Positions 1 through 6,559 of a DNA stretch of 8,654 nucleotides are shown here, one piece after another. The stretch covers positions 1 through 8,654 of the forward strand of contig JAKAMA010000079.1 in the NCBI GenBank assembly GCA_021813085.1. The letters are read 5' to 3'. Within the stretch, counting starts at the first letter, position 1, and each line of letters begins with the position of its first letter. The notes under the pieces were generated by a model, which did no database searches, was not told the origin of the DNA, and saw nothing but the letters and a program-made list of their open reading frames with translations. Source of the stretch: Chloroflexota bacterium. GTDB taxonomy: Bacteria > Chloroflexota > Dehalococcoidia > DSTF01 > JACRBR01. The position numbers were made by a program, and so were the translations under genes.

Positions 1-319
1 GCGCTTCCCCGCTGGCAGCGCGGTGGACGCGCAGGCGCTCCGGGCCGCGCGTCTGATCCGGAGCGCGCGCCGCCCCGTAAAGGTGCTCGGCGACGGCGAG
101 CTGTCGGTCGCGCTGACCGTCGAAGCGGTACGCTTCACGAAGCCCGCTGTGGCGAAGATCGAGGCGGCGGGCGGCAGCGTCCGCTGGCTCAACGGCGAGC
201 CCCGGCGTGCGGAGCCAGAGGCGGCGGCGCCCGAGGCGAAGCCGCGGCGGGCGCGGACGACGAAGAAGGAGACGGCAGAGGCCGCGGCACCCCCACCGGC
301 AGGGGAGGAAGGGGCGTAG
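1..319 (+). CDS. rplO: 50S ribosomal protein L15 (uL15), C-terminal part
   Basis: This is the 3' part of the gene for large-subunit protein uL15, which binds 23S rRNA during 50S assembly. The gene starts upstream of the window; the reading phase begins at base 2 and the TAG stop is at 317-319. The visible protein carries the family's closing segment: a basic stretch ending in PVKVLGDGEL, then LTVEAVRFTKPAVAKIEAAGG, matching the usual L15 ending of VKVLGDGEL followed by a KIEAAGG motif. Most bacterial L15 proteins end within a few residues of that motif. Here about 40 more residues follow, rich in Ala, Glu, Pro, Arg and Lys, and probably disordered. The secY start codon follows the stop directly, as expected for spc-operon order. 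The GTG at base 23 is internal to the domain and should not be taken as the start. Confidence 0.93.
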   Translation, partial: RFPAGSAVDAQALRAARLIRSARRPVKVLGDGELSVALTVEAVRFTKPAVAKIEAAGGSVRWLNGEPRRAEPEAAAPEAKPRRARTTKKETAEAAAPPPAGEEGA

Positions 320-1696
320 ATGGCTCTGGCAGCGAGCCGCCAGCAAGCGGCATCGCGTCCGCGCCTGCTTCAGGCGCTCATCGACGCGCTGCACCAGGAG
401 GACGTCCGCAAGAAGCTGCTCTTCACGGGCGCGCTGCTCGTCGTCTTCCGCTTCGTCGCGCACATTCCGATCCCGGACGTTGACCCGCGGCAGATCCAGT
501 CGGCGTTCAACCAGAGCCAGGTGCTGGGGCTTTTCAATCTGTTCAGCGGCGGCGCCCTCAGGCGCATCAGCATCGCCGCGCTGGGCGTCTACCCATACAT
601 CACGGCCACGATCATCATGCAGCTCATCACGCCGCTGTTCCCCTCGCTGCAGAACCTGCAGAAGGAAGGCGAGCAGGGGCGTCACCGCCTCGAGCTCTAT
701 CAGTACTGGATGTCGGTGCCGCTCTGCTTCGTGCAGGGCTACGCGCAGCTCGTCATCCTCCACCGGCTGGCCCAGGGCACGACGGCGTTCCACTTCTCGC
801 CCGGGTTCACCGGCAACAACGCATTGCCCACCGTGACCGCACTCTTCGCGCTCACCGCGGGCACGATGTTCCTGGTCTGGCTCGGCGACCTGATCACGGA
901 GAGCGGCATCGGCAACGGCATCTCGCTCATTATCTTCGGAGGCATCGTCGCCGGCATGCCCGGCCTGCTCGTGCAGGTGAGGAACTCCTCGATCGGTATC
1001 TTCGGCCTCATCCTCATCGTGATCGTCGCGGTTGGCCTCGTCGCGTCGATGGTGTGGATGCAGGAGGCGGTGCGCAAGATCCCCGTGCAGTATGCGAAGA
1101 GCGTCTTCCGGGCCGGCAAGATGTACCGCCAGTCCGGGCAGAGCCATATCCCGCTGCGCGTGAACTCCGCCGGCATGATCCCGCTGATCTTCGCGTTCTC
1201 GATCGTCATCCTGCCTTCGCTCGGGGCGCAGTACTTCCAGACGTCGGGCACGGCCTGGGTCCGCGCCATCGCGAACTTCATGAACAACACGTTCTCTCCC
1301 GGCTCCACGGGCGGGCGGACGAACGCCAGCATCGGCTTCTACTTCGCGATCTTCCTGCTGGTCGTCGTCTTCAGCTTCTTCTACACGCTCGTGGTCTTCC
1401 AGCAGCAGAACCTGGCGGAGAACCTCCAGAAGCAGGGCGGCTTCGTCCCGGGGATCCGCCCGGGGCGCCCCACAGGCGAGTACATCATGCGCGTGCTCGT
1501 GCGCATCACGTGGGCCGGCGCGATCTTCCTCGGTATCGTGGCCGTGATCCCCTATCTGGCGACCAACTGGTTCGGCATCACGTCGCTCCAGATCAGCAGC
1601 ACCGGCCTGCTGATCGTGGTCGGCGTCGTCATCGATACGATGAAGCAGCTCGAAGCGCAGCTCCTCATGCGAAACTACGAAGGGTTCATACGCTAG
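320..1696 (+). CDS. secY: Protein translocase channel subunit SecY
   Basis: SecY forms the protein-conducting channel of the inner membrane, with SecE and SecG and driven by SecA or the ribosome. The 458-residue product has the normal length and ten-helix hydrophobic pattern. Visible landmarks are the first membrane segment (about residues 33-52, ending HIPIPDVD), the plug and second helix around GLFNLFSGGALRR and YPYITATIIMQLI, the cytoplasmic 6/7 loop beginning near residue 254 (IPVQYAKS) and leading to IPLRVNSAGMIP, the 8/9 loop NLAENLQKQGGFVPGIRPG, and the C-terminal DTMKQLEAQLLMRNYEGF. The ATG directly follows the rplO TAG with no gap, and GGAGGAAGG upstream inside the rplO 3' end is a strong Shine-Dalgarno, so translation is probably coupled. 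The stop is directly followed by the adk start. Identity is secure. Confidence 0.98.
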   Translation: MALAASRQQAASRPRLLQALIDALHQEDVRKKLLFTGALLVVFRFVAHIPIPDVDPRQIQSAFNQSQVLGLFNLFSGGALRRISIAALGVYPYITATIIMQLITPLFPSLQNLQKEGEQGRHRLELYQYWMSVPLCFVQGYAQLVILHRLAQGTTAFHFSPGFTGNNALPTVTALFALTAGTMFLVWLGDLITESGIGNGISLIIFGGIVAGMPGLLVQVRNSSIGIFGLILIVIVAVGLVASMVWMQEAVRKIPVQYAKSVFRAGKMYRQSGQSHIPLRVNSAGMIPLIFAFSIVILPSLGAQYFQTSGTAWVRAIANFMNNTFSPGSTGGRTNASIGFYFAIFLLVVVFSFFYTLVVFQQQNLAENLQKQGGFVPGIRPGRPTGEYIMRVLVRITWAGAIFLGIVAVIPYLATNWFGITSLQISSTGLLIVVGVVIDTMKQLEAQLLMRNYEGFIR

Positions 1697-2278
1697 GTGT
1701 ACGTCATCTTCTTCGGGCCCCCGGGAGTCGGCAAGGGTACGCAGGCGGCGATCGTCGCCGAGCGTACGGGCTGGGCGCACATCTCGACCGGCGACATGCT
1801 GCGCGCGCACGTCAGGGAGGGCACGGACCTCGGGCGCAAGGCGAAGGCGTTCATGGATCAGGGCCTGCTGGTGCCCGATGACCTCGTCATCGACATGTTC
1901 ATGGCGCGCCTCGCCGAGATTGGCGACCGGGGCTTCGTGCTCGATGGCTTTCCGCGCACGCTGGCCCAGGCACGGGCGCTCGACGCGGCGCTGGCGCGCG
2001 GTGGCGGCGCCATCGACCTCGCCGTCAACATCACCGCGCCCGACAGCGTGCTCGTGGAGCGGATGATGGGCCGCGCCGCAGAGTCCGGCCGTGCCGATGA
2101 CACGCCCGAGGCGATCCGCGTCCGGCTCGAGGTGCAGAAGCCGGCGGCGGAGCTGCTCGACCATTATCGCCACGCCGGCAAGCTCAAGGACATCGACGGC
2201 TGCCCCGCCGTGGCACAGGTGACCGAGGCGATCCTGGAAGCGCTGGGCGTCGGCGTCAGGCCGCAGGGCCCGCGGTAG
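1697..2278 (+). CDS. adk: Adenylate kinase, short-LID type
   Basis: Adenylate kinase converts ATP plus AMP to two ADP in the cytoplasm. The 193-residue product has the P-loop GPPGVGKGT at residues 7-15, the AMP-site segment ISTGDMLR at 29-36 with the conserved Arg36, and DGFPRT at 83-88. The LID is the short form: after ERMMGR (121-126) only a few residues lead to GRADDTPEAIRVRL (131-144), so the long insert with its possible zinc cysteines is absent. The residue after RLEV, commonly Tyr, is Gln147. The start is a GTG abutting the secY TAG, with only a weak GAAGGG upstream, which suggests that ribosomes finishing secY reinitiate here. No better in-frame start precedes the P-loop. Placement between secY and map is typical of many Gram-positive-like operons. 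Confidence 0.96.
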   Translation: MYVIFFGPPGVGKGTQAAIVAERTGWAHISTGDMLRAHVREGTDLGRKAKAFMDQGLLVPDDLVIDMFMARLAEIGDRGFVLDGFPRTLAQARALDAALARGGGAIDLAVNITAPDSVLVERMMGRAAESGRADDTPEAIRVRLEVQKPAAELLDHYRHAGKLKDIDGCPAVAQVTEAILEALGVGVRPQGPR

Positions 2279-2288
2279 GGCGGAGCCG

Positions 2289-3038
2289 ATGCCCATCATC
2301 ATCAAGTCCGACGAGGAGATCGCCATCATGCGTCATGCCGGAAGCGTCGTCGCGCGGACGCTACGGCGCCTCGTCGAAGAGCTCCGGCCAGGGCTCGTCG
2401 TCAAGGAGCTGGACAAGATCGTCCGCAGAGAGTTCGACAAGCACAAGGTGATTCCGACCTTCCTCGGCTACCACGGCTATCCGGCGACGGTCTGCGTCTC
2501 CGTCAACGACGAGATCGTGCACGGGATCCCCGGGAGGCGCGTGATCGAGGACGGCGATGTGGTGAGCCTGGACCTCGGCTGCACGTACGAGGGGTTCGTG
2601 GCGGACTCGGCGCTGACCGTCATCGTAGGCGCGCCGAAGCCGGGGACGGAGCGGCTGGTTGACGTAACACGTGAGTCGCTCGACGAGGGCATCCGGCAGG
2701 CACGGCCTGGCAACCGTCTCGGTGCGATCTCGCACGCCATCCAGACGTACGTCGAGTCGCGGGGTTTCGGCGTCGTGCGCGAATACGTTGGGCACGGCGT
2801 GGGCCGGCAGATGCACGAGGAGCCGCAGGTGCCGAATTACGGCCCGCCGGACCGCGGCCCGCTCCTGAAGAAGGGGATGGTGCTCGCGCTCGAGCCCATG
2901 GTGACGATGGGCGACTGGCGGACGCGCCAGATGGAGGACAACTGGACCGTCAAGACCGTCGATGGCAGCCTGGCGGCCCACTTCGAGCACACGATCGCGA
3001 TCACCGACGGCGAGGCGCGCGTGCTGACGGTCCCATAG
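2289..3038 (+). CDS. map: Methionine aminopeptidase, type I
   Basis: This enzyme removes the initiator methionine from new proteins after deformylation. The 249-residue length is normal for bacterial type I enzymes with no N-terminal extension. All five expected metal ligands are present: Asp95, Asp106, His169 (in GHGVGR), Glu202 (in ALEPM) and Glu233 (in FEHTI). The supporting active-site histidines are His78 (VHGIP) and His176 (MHEEPQVPNYG). There is no insert of the type Ib or II enzymes. The ATG is preceded by GGAG at 2282-2285, ten bases after the adk stop. An 87-base gap follows, the largest in the operon, so map may end one translational block while infA begins another. Confidence 0.97.
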   Translation: MPIIIKSDEEIAIMRHAGSVVARTLRRLVEELRPGLVVKELDKIVRREFDKHKVIPTFLGYHGYPATVCVSVNDEIVHGIPGRRVIEDGDVVSLDLGCTYEGFVADSALTVIVGAPKPGTERLVDVTRESLDEGIRQARPGNRLGAISHAIQTYVESRGFGVVREYVGHGVGRQMHEEPQVPNYGPPDRGPLLKKGMVLALEPMVTMGDWRTRQMEDNWTVKTVDGSLAAHFEHTIAITDGEARVLTVP

Positions 3039-3084
3039 GAAGGCAGATAAAAGGTTTCGTTCGCGGAACCGGGAGCGGATTCAG

Positions 3085-3090
3085 TATACT
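3085..3090 (+). promoter_or_regulatory. Possible -10 element of an infA promoter
   Basis: TATACT matches the sigma-70 -10 consensus at five of six positions and sits in the only AT-rich patch (about 3081-3094) of this GC-rich region, 35 bases before infA. A -35 box at normal spacing is poor: 3062-3067 reads CGCGGA, and the better TTCGCG at 3060-3065 would need a 19-base spacer. If used, transcription would start near 3096-3098, right at the foot of the hairpin that follows. The promoter call is inference; the AT-rich island is seen directly. Confidence 0.4.
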
Positions 3091-3097
3091 AATAGCC

Positions 3098-3117
3098 TTG
3101 AGATCGAGGATCTCGAT
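3098..3117 (+). promoter_or_regulatory. infA leader hairpin with two overlapping inverted repeats
   Basis: Two perfect six-base inverted repeats overlap here. GAGATC (3100-3105) pairs with GATCTC (3109-3114) around loop GAG, and the stem can extend outward by a U-G and a U-A pair to 3098/3116. Alternatively ATCGAG (3103-3108) pairs with CTCGAT (3112-3117) around loop GAT. The two folds exclude each other. The second ends directly against the infA Shine-Dalgarno AGGAG at 3118-3122. The structure could cap a short leader RNA or tune IF-1 translation; function is inference. Confidence 0.4.
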
Positions 3118-3125
3118 AGGAGAGA

Positions 3126-3386
3126 ATGGCCAATCGTTCACGTCGTCAGCAGACCGGCGGCGGCACCCGTAACAAGAAGGACGCCATCGAAGTCGAGGGC
3201 GTCGTGCGGGAACCGCTGCCCAACGCCATGTTCAAGGTGGAGCTGCCGAACGGGCACCAGGTGCTGGCGCATATCTCGGGCAAGATCCGGCTGCACTTCA
3301 TCAAGGTGCTGCCGGGTGACCGGGTGTTGGTGGAGCTGTCGCCCTACGACCTGACGCGTGGGCGCATTACGTATCGGTTCAGGTAG
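3126..3386 (+). CDS. infA: Translation initiation factor IF-1, N-terminally extended
   Basis: IF-1 binds the A site of the 30S subunit and supports IF-2 and IF-3 during initiation. The 86-residue product contains a full OB-fold: [20 protein letters not shown], then [25 protein letters not shown] and the family ending [15 protein letters not shown]. Typical IF-1 has about 72 residues; here a basic, Gly/Ser/Arg-rich leader of roughly 14 residues ([16 protein letters not shown]) precedes the domain. The start is supported by AGGAG at 3118-3122, three bases before ATG, and there is no other in-frame start codon between this ATG and the OB-fold, so the extension appears real. The gene sits in the usual place before rpmJ, and may have its own promoter in the gap upstream. 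Confidence 0.96.
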   Translation: MANRSRRQQTGGGTRNKKDAIEVEGVVREPLPNAMFKVELPNGHQVLAHISGKIRLHFIKVLPGDRVLVELSPYDLTRGRITYRFR

Positions 3387-3397
3387 AGGGGGCGGCG

Positions 3398-3511
3398 ATG
3401 AGAGTGCGGGCGTCGATCAAGAAGCGCTGCGAGAAATGCAAGATCATCAAGCGGCACGGGGTGCTGCGGGTGATCTGCGAGATCCCGAAGCACAAGCAGC
3501 GGCAGGGGTAA
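3398..3511 (+). CDS. rpmJ: 50S ribosomal protein L36 (bL36), zinc-binding form
   Basis: This is a 37-residue gene, short enough to be missed by length cut-offs. The product begins [15 protein letters not shown], continues [13 protein letters not shown] and ends PKHKQRQG, matching bL36 along its full length. The zinc ribbon ligands Cys11, Cys14, Cys27 and His32 are all present, so this is the zinc-binding (C+) form and not the cysteine-free paralogue. bL36 packs against 23S rRNA late in 50S assembly. The ATG lies 11 bases after the infA stop, with a G-rich GAGGGGG just upstream as a plausible ribosome-binding site, and six bases separate its TAA from rpsM. The infA-rpmJ-rpsM order is widely conserved. 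Confidence 0.96.
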   Translation: MRVRASIKKRCEKCKIIKRHGVLRVICEIPKHKQRQG

Positions 3512-3517
3512 GGGAAG

Positions 3518-3901
3518 ATGGCACGAATCGCCGGCGTAGATATCCCGCGCGAGAAGCGCGTTGACGTGTCGCTGCGCTACATCTTCGGCATCGGCTCCAC
3601 GGCCGCGGCGAAGATCGTGACGCAGACGCAGGTCAACCCCGCGACCAAGGTGCGCGACCTCACGGATGAAGAGGTAAACCGGATCCGCGAGGTGATCGAC
3701 AAGGAGTTCGTGGTCGAAGGCGATCTGCGGCGCGAGGTGCGCCAGAACATCCAGCGGCTGATCGAGATCAATTGCTATCGCGGCGTCCGCCACCGCCGCG
3801 GCTTGCCGGTACGCGGGCAGCGGACCAAGACCAACGCGCGCACCAAGCGTGGTGCGCGGCGCACCGTGGCCGGCAGGCGTAAGGCAGCAGCCAAGAAGTA
3901 G
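3518..3901 (+). CDS. rpsM: 30S ribosomal protein S13 (uS13)
   Basis: uS13 sits in the head of the 30S subunit and contacts the 50S subunit and the P-site tRNA. The 127-residue product starts [19 protein letters not shown], followed by the helix-two-turn-helix region with [13 protein letters not shown], and then the motif [20 protein letters not shown]. It ends in the basic tail [18 protein letters not shown] that reaches toward tRNA. Length and ending are normal for the family. The ATG is six bases after the rpmJ stop; the upstream AAGGGAAG is a modest, very close Shine-Dalgarno. In E. coli, S4 represses the alpha operon at the rpsM leader; with only six bases before this rpsM, that arrangement is not evident here. 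Confidence 0.97.
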   Translation: MARIAGVDIPREKRVDVSLRYIFGIGSTAAAKIVTQTQVNPATKVRDLTDEEVNRIREVIDKEFVVEGDLRREVRQNIQRLIEINCYRGVRHRRGLPVRGQRTKTNARTKRGARRTVAGRRKAAAKK

Positions 3902-3906
3902 GCGGG

Positions 3907-3921
3907 GGCGGGGTTTCCGCC
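3907..3921 (+). other. Small hairpin in the rpsM-rpsK gap
   Basis: In the 64-base gap, GGCGG (3907-3911) can pair with CCGCC (3917-3921) around loop GGTTT. The stem is only five pairs and no U-run follows, so it is more likely a processing or spacing structure than a terminator, and may be chance in GC-rich sequence. Confidence 0.25.
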
Positions 3922-3954
3922 GGGGACCGCACGCGGGCCTGTATCGCGGCGGAC

Positions 3955-3961
3955 AGAGGAG
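3955..3961 (+). promoter_or_regulatory. Ribosome-binding site deciding the rpsK start
   Basis: AGAGGAG lies four bases before the ATG at 3966. It supports that codon over the in-frame ATG at 3849, which lies inside rpsM, and the protein begun at 3966 has the normal S11 amino end. Confidence 0.75.
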
Positions 3962-3965
3962 ACGC

Positions 3966-4367
3966 ATGGCCGAGCGAAAGGCACCGACCAAGGGCAAGGG
4001 ACGCAAGCGCGAGCGGAAGTCCGTGCCGCGCGGGCGTGCCTACGTACAGTCAACGTTTAACAACACGCTGATCACGCTCACGGACCCGAACGGGAACGTG
4101 CTCTCGTGGGCGAGCGCCGGCCAGTCGGGGTTCAAGGGATCGCGCAAGAGCACGCCCTACGCCGCGCAGATCGCCGCCGAGGGTGCGGCGCGGCGGGCGA
4201 TGGAGCATGGCCTGCGCCAGGTCGAGGTGTTCGTCAAGGGGCCGGGCAGCGGCCGCGAAGCGGCCATCCGCGCGCTGCAGGCCAGCGGGCTCGTCGTGCT
4301 CAGCATCAAGGACTCGACGCCGGTGCCGCACAACGGCTGCCGCCCGCCGAAGCGCCGCCGCGTTTAG
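3966..4367 (+). CDS. rpsK: 30S ribosomal protein S11 (uS11)
   Basis: uS11 lies on the 30S platform and contacts 16S rRNA near the mRNA exit and E site. The chosen start gives 133 residues, close to the usual 129 or so; the frame stays open upstream to an ATG at 3849, but that would add 39 basic residues overlapping rpsM. The protein opens with a Lys/Arg-rich leader, then [28 protein letters not shown], the signature [14 protein letters not shown], and [17 protein letters not shown]. It closes with [12 protein letters not shown]. Asn123 in that motif corresponds to E. coli Asn119, known to convert to isoaspartate. The next gene, rpsD, follows after 18 bases. Confidence 0.97.
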   Translation: MAERKAPTKGKGRKRERKSVPRGRAYVQSTFNNTLITLTDPNGNVLSWASAGQSGFKGSRKSTPYAAQIAAEGAARRAMEHGLRQVEVFVKGPGSGREAAIRALQASGLVVLSIKDSTPVPHNGCRPPKRRRV

Positions 4368-4385
4368 GCGGTTGGAGGAGACCAG

Positions 4386-5012
4386 ATGGCTCGATACACA
4401 GGACCGGTCTGCCGCATCTGCCGCCGCTACGGCGAGAAGCTGATGCTCAAGGGCGACAAGTGCGTCAGCAAGTGCACGCTCGACAAGCGCCCATCGCCTC
4501 CAGGCGAGCAGAAATCTGGCCGGCGCCGCAAGCTGTCGGACCGCGCGCTGCAGCTCCGGGAGAAGCAGAAGGCGCGCTACTCGTACGGCGTGCTCGAGAA
4601 GCAGTTCGTCGCCTACTACGAGGATGCCGTCCGGCTGCCGGGCGTCACCGGCCAGAACCTCGTGCGCCTGCTGGAGCTCCGGCTCGACAACGTCGTCCAC
4701 AGGATGGGCTTCGCCGACTCTCTCAAGCAGGCGCGCCAGATCGTGCGGCACGGTCACATCATGCTCAATGGACGCAAGACCGACATCCCGTCCGCTGCGA
4801 CGAAGGCGGGCGATGTCATCGGCTGGACCGCGACGAGCAAGAAGAGCGAGTACTTCAAATTCGCGAAGGAGAACATGTCCAGCAAGAACACCCCTGGTTG
4901 GCTGAACGTCGACCGCGAGCAGATGACGGGGCGCGTGGTATCGGCGCCGGCACCCGGCGAGACGCCGGCAAGCTTCGACCCGTCCGTCATCGTCGAGTAC
5001 TACTCGCGATGA
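4386..5012 (+). CDS. rpsD: 30S ribosomal protein S4 (uS4), zinc-type
   Basis: uS4 nucleates 30S assembly by binding the 5' domain of 16S rRNA, and in several bacteria represses its own operon. The 208-residue product has the four-cysteine N-terminal knuckle Cys9, Cys12, Cys26 and Cys30 (CRIC at the first pair, CVSKC at the second), the zinc form known from Thermus and many Gram-positive-like lineages. It then shows RPSPPGEQ and the S4 RNA-binding domain at roughly 96-160 with LRLDNVVHRMGFADSLKQAR and GHIMLNGRKTDIPS. It ends SFDPSVIVEYYSR. GGAGGAG at 4374-4380, five bases before ATG, is the clearest ribosome-binding site of the middle operon. The stop TGA overlaps ATG codons in the rpoA frame, but the real rpoA start is further on. 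Confidence 0.97.
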   Translation: MARYTGPVCRICRRYGEKLMLKGDKCVSKCTLDKRPSPPGEQKSGRRRKLSDRALQLREKQKARYSYGVLEKQFVAYYEDAVRLPGVTGQNLVRLLELRLDNVVHRMGFADSLKQARQIVRHGHIMLNGRKTDIPSAATKAGDVIGWTATSKKSEYFKFAKENMSSKNTPGWLNVDREQMTGRVVSAPAPGETPASFDPSVIVEYYSR

Positions 5013-5074
5013 TGACGATGCCCAGCATCACAGGCGCGCTAGCTGTGCTGCCCGGCGCGCCGCCGGTCGCCGAG

Positions 5075-5080
5075 GGAGGA
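5075..5080 (+). promoter_or_regulatory. Ribosome-binding site deciding the rpoA start
   Basis: GGAGGA lies six bases before GTG 5087. The earlier in-frame ATGs at 5009, 5012 and 5018 have no purine-rich site in front of them, so this element favours the GTG. A second GTG at 5081 directly abuts the site and is too close to be used well. Confidence 0.75.
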
Positions 5081-5086
5081 GTGACA

Positions 5087-6190
5087 GTGAACGACCTTGA
5101 GCCAGCAACGATCGACGTCGAAGAGGAGACGGACACCTATGCACGTCTCGTGGCGGAGCCGCTGAGCGCGGGCTTCGGCACGACCCTCGGCAACGCGCTG
5201 CGGCGTGTGCTCCTCAGCTCCCTGCGAGGCGCCGCCGTGACCTCGGTCCGGATCGAGGAAGTTGAGCACGAGTTCTCCACCGTGCCGCACATGAAGGAAG
5301 ACACAACAGAGTTCCTCCTCAACCTCAAGGAGCTCCGCCTGCGCGCGTTTTCCGACCGTCCCGGCAAGCTCTACCTGGAGGCGCAGGGCCAGGGCCCGGT
5401 GACCGCCGCAGCGATCCAGACGACCGCTGACTACGAGATCGTCAACCCGGACCTGCACCTGGCGACGCTCGACTCACCGGACGCTCGCCTCACCGTCGAG
5501 CTGAACGTCGAGCCCGGCGAGGGGTACGCGCCCGCCGGGCAGGGCGATGGCCTGCCGATTGGCGTCATCCCCGTCGATGCCATCTTCTCGCCGGTGCGCC
5601 GCGTCAATTTCCACGTGACGCACACGCGCGTCGGCCAGATGACGAACTACGACAAGCTGACGCTCGAGGTCTGGACGGACGGCACGATGTCCGGCGTCGA
5701 TGCCGTCAGCCGGAGCGCGGACATCCTGGTCGACGAGCTGCGCATGTTCGCGCGCCTCGGCAAGCCGCTGCCGCCCGTCGTCGAGCGCGGCCTGGGCATC
5801 GGCACGGCGCTGCCGCCGGACAAGTACAACACGCCGATCGAGGACCTGAATCTCTCCGTCCGCGCCTACAACTGCCTCAAGCGCAGCGGGCTGATGACGG
5901 TGGGCCAGGTGCTCGAGAAGAGCGAAGACGAGCTCCTCTCGCTGCGGAACTTCGGCCGCAAGTCGTACGATGAGCTGCGGGACAAGCTGATCGAGCTCAA
6001 TCTCCTCGCGCCTTCGGCAGACGACCGCGACGAGGGCATCGGTGGCGTCCCGATCGGGCGTGGCGGTCCGCCGCCCCCGTCGGACAGCGACAGCGAGGAC
6101 CTGAGCCCGCTCGGCGCCGCGCTCATCGAGGCGCTGCGTGAGGCAGGAGAGGACCCGTCGGAGCTGGTGAAGCGCCAGGGGGACGACTAG
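5087..6190 (+). CDS. rpoA: DNA-directed RNA polymerase subunit alpha
   Basis: Two alpha subunits form the platform on which beta and beta' assemble. From GTG 5087 the product has 367 residues and begins exactly where the family does: [20 protein letters not shown], then [18 protein letters not shown] at 29-46 and [21 protein letters not shown]. The insertion domain and the return to the dimer fold follow ([21 protein letters not shown]). The C-terminal domain, about 250-308, carries [20 protein letters not shown], where Arg259 corresponds to the DNA-contacting E. coli Arg265, and [12 protein letters not shown]. Most alphas end near there; this one adds about 58 residues with a Pro/Ser/Asp linker and a predicted helix ([16 protein letters not shown]). 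The frame is open far upstream, through rpsD, but that is GC-rich read-through. rplQ starts two bases after the stop. Confidence 0.96.
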   Translation: MNDLEPATIDVEEETDTYARLVAEPLSAGFGTTLGNALRRVLLSSLRGAAVTSVRIEEVEHEFSTVPHMKEDTTEFLLNLKELRLRAFSDRPGKLYLEAQGQGPVTAAAIQTTADYEIVNPDLHLATLDSPDARLTVELNVEPGEGYAPAGQGDGLPIGVIPVDAIFSPVRRVNFHVTHTRVGQMTNYDKLTLEVWTDGTMSGVDAVSRSADILVDELRMFARLGKPLPPVVERGLGIGTALPPDKYNTPIEDLNLSVRAYNCLKRSGLMTVGQVLEKSEDELLSLRNFGRKSYDELRDKLIELNLLAPSADDRDEGIGGVPIGRGGPPPPSDSDSEDLSPLGAALIEALREAGEDPSELVKRQGDD

Positions 6191-6192
6191 CG

Positions 6193-6555
6193 ATGCGGCA
6201 TAAGATCAGCGGCCGCAAGTTCGACCGCCCCTCCGACCAGCGGCGCGCGCTCTTCCGGATGCTCGTCGCCGACCTGTTGCGCTACGAGCGCCTGAAGACC
6301 ACCGAAGCGAAGGCAAAGGAGGTGCGGCCCCTCGCCGAGAAGATGGTGACGCTCGGCAAGGACGGCACCGTGCACGCCCGCCGGCAGGCGATGGCCTATA
6401 TCAACGACAAGGATGTGGTGAAGAAGTTGTTCGACGACATCGCACCGCGCTTCTCGGCGCGACCGGGCGGGTACACGCGCATCATCAAGCTCGGCACGCG
6501 CGTCGGCGATGGCGCGGCGATGGCGCAGCTCGAGCTGGTGGAGCGCGGCGCCTGA
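6193..6555 (+). CDS. rplQ: 50S ribosomal protein L17 (bL17)
   Basis: bL17 is a large-subunit protein near the peptide exit side of the 50S subunit. The 120-residue product starts with the family signature [20 protein letters not shown], continues [20 protein letters not shown], and ends with [20 protein letters not shown] followed by QLELVERGA. Length is normal for the short bacterial form. The start lies two bases after the rpoA TAG; a G-rich CAGGGGGA within the end of rpoA is the likely ribosome-binding site, so the two are probably coupled translationally. The order rpoA-rplQ is nearly universal in bacteria. Confidence 0.97.
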   Translation: MRHKISGRKFDRPSDQRRALFRMLVADLLRYERLKTTEAKAKEVRPLAEKMVTLGKDGTVHARRQAMAYINDKDVVKKLFDDIAPRFSARPGGYTRIIKLGTRVGDGAAMAQLELVERGA

Positions 6556-6559
6556 GGGT

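Noticed and set aside
3098..3103. TTGAGA as a -35 box before infA
   Set aside because: A -10 at normal spacing would fall on the ribosome-binding site and start codon, where no AT-rich hexamer exists.
3849..3965. An upstream ATG extension of rpsK
   Set aside because: It would overlap rpsM and add an atypical basic lead; the clear Shine-Dalgarno and normal S11 start are at 3955-3966.
4106..5086. The upstream open part of the rpoA frame, overlapping rpsK and rpsD
   Set aside because: The product is low-complexity Arg/Ala/Gly/Pro sequence with no homology signals; the real alpha N-terminus and its ribosome-binding site are at 5075-5087.
3518..6190. An E. coli-like S4 pseudoknot repressor site in the rpsM leader
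   Set aside because: Only six bases separate rpmJ from rpsM, and I could not identify the required nested pairings.
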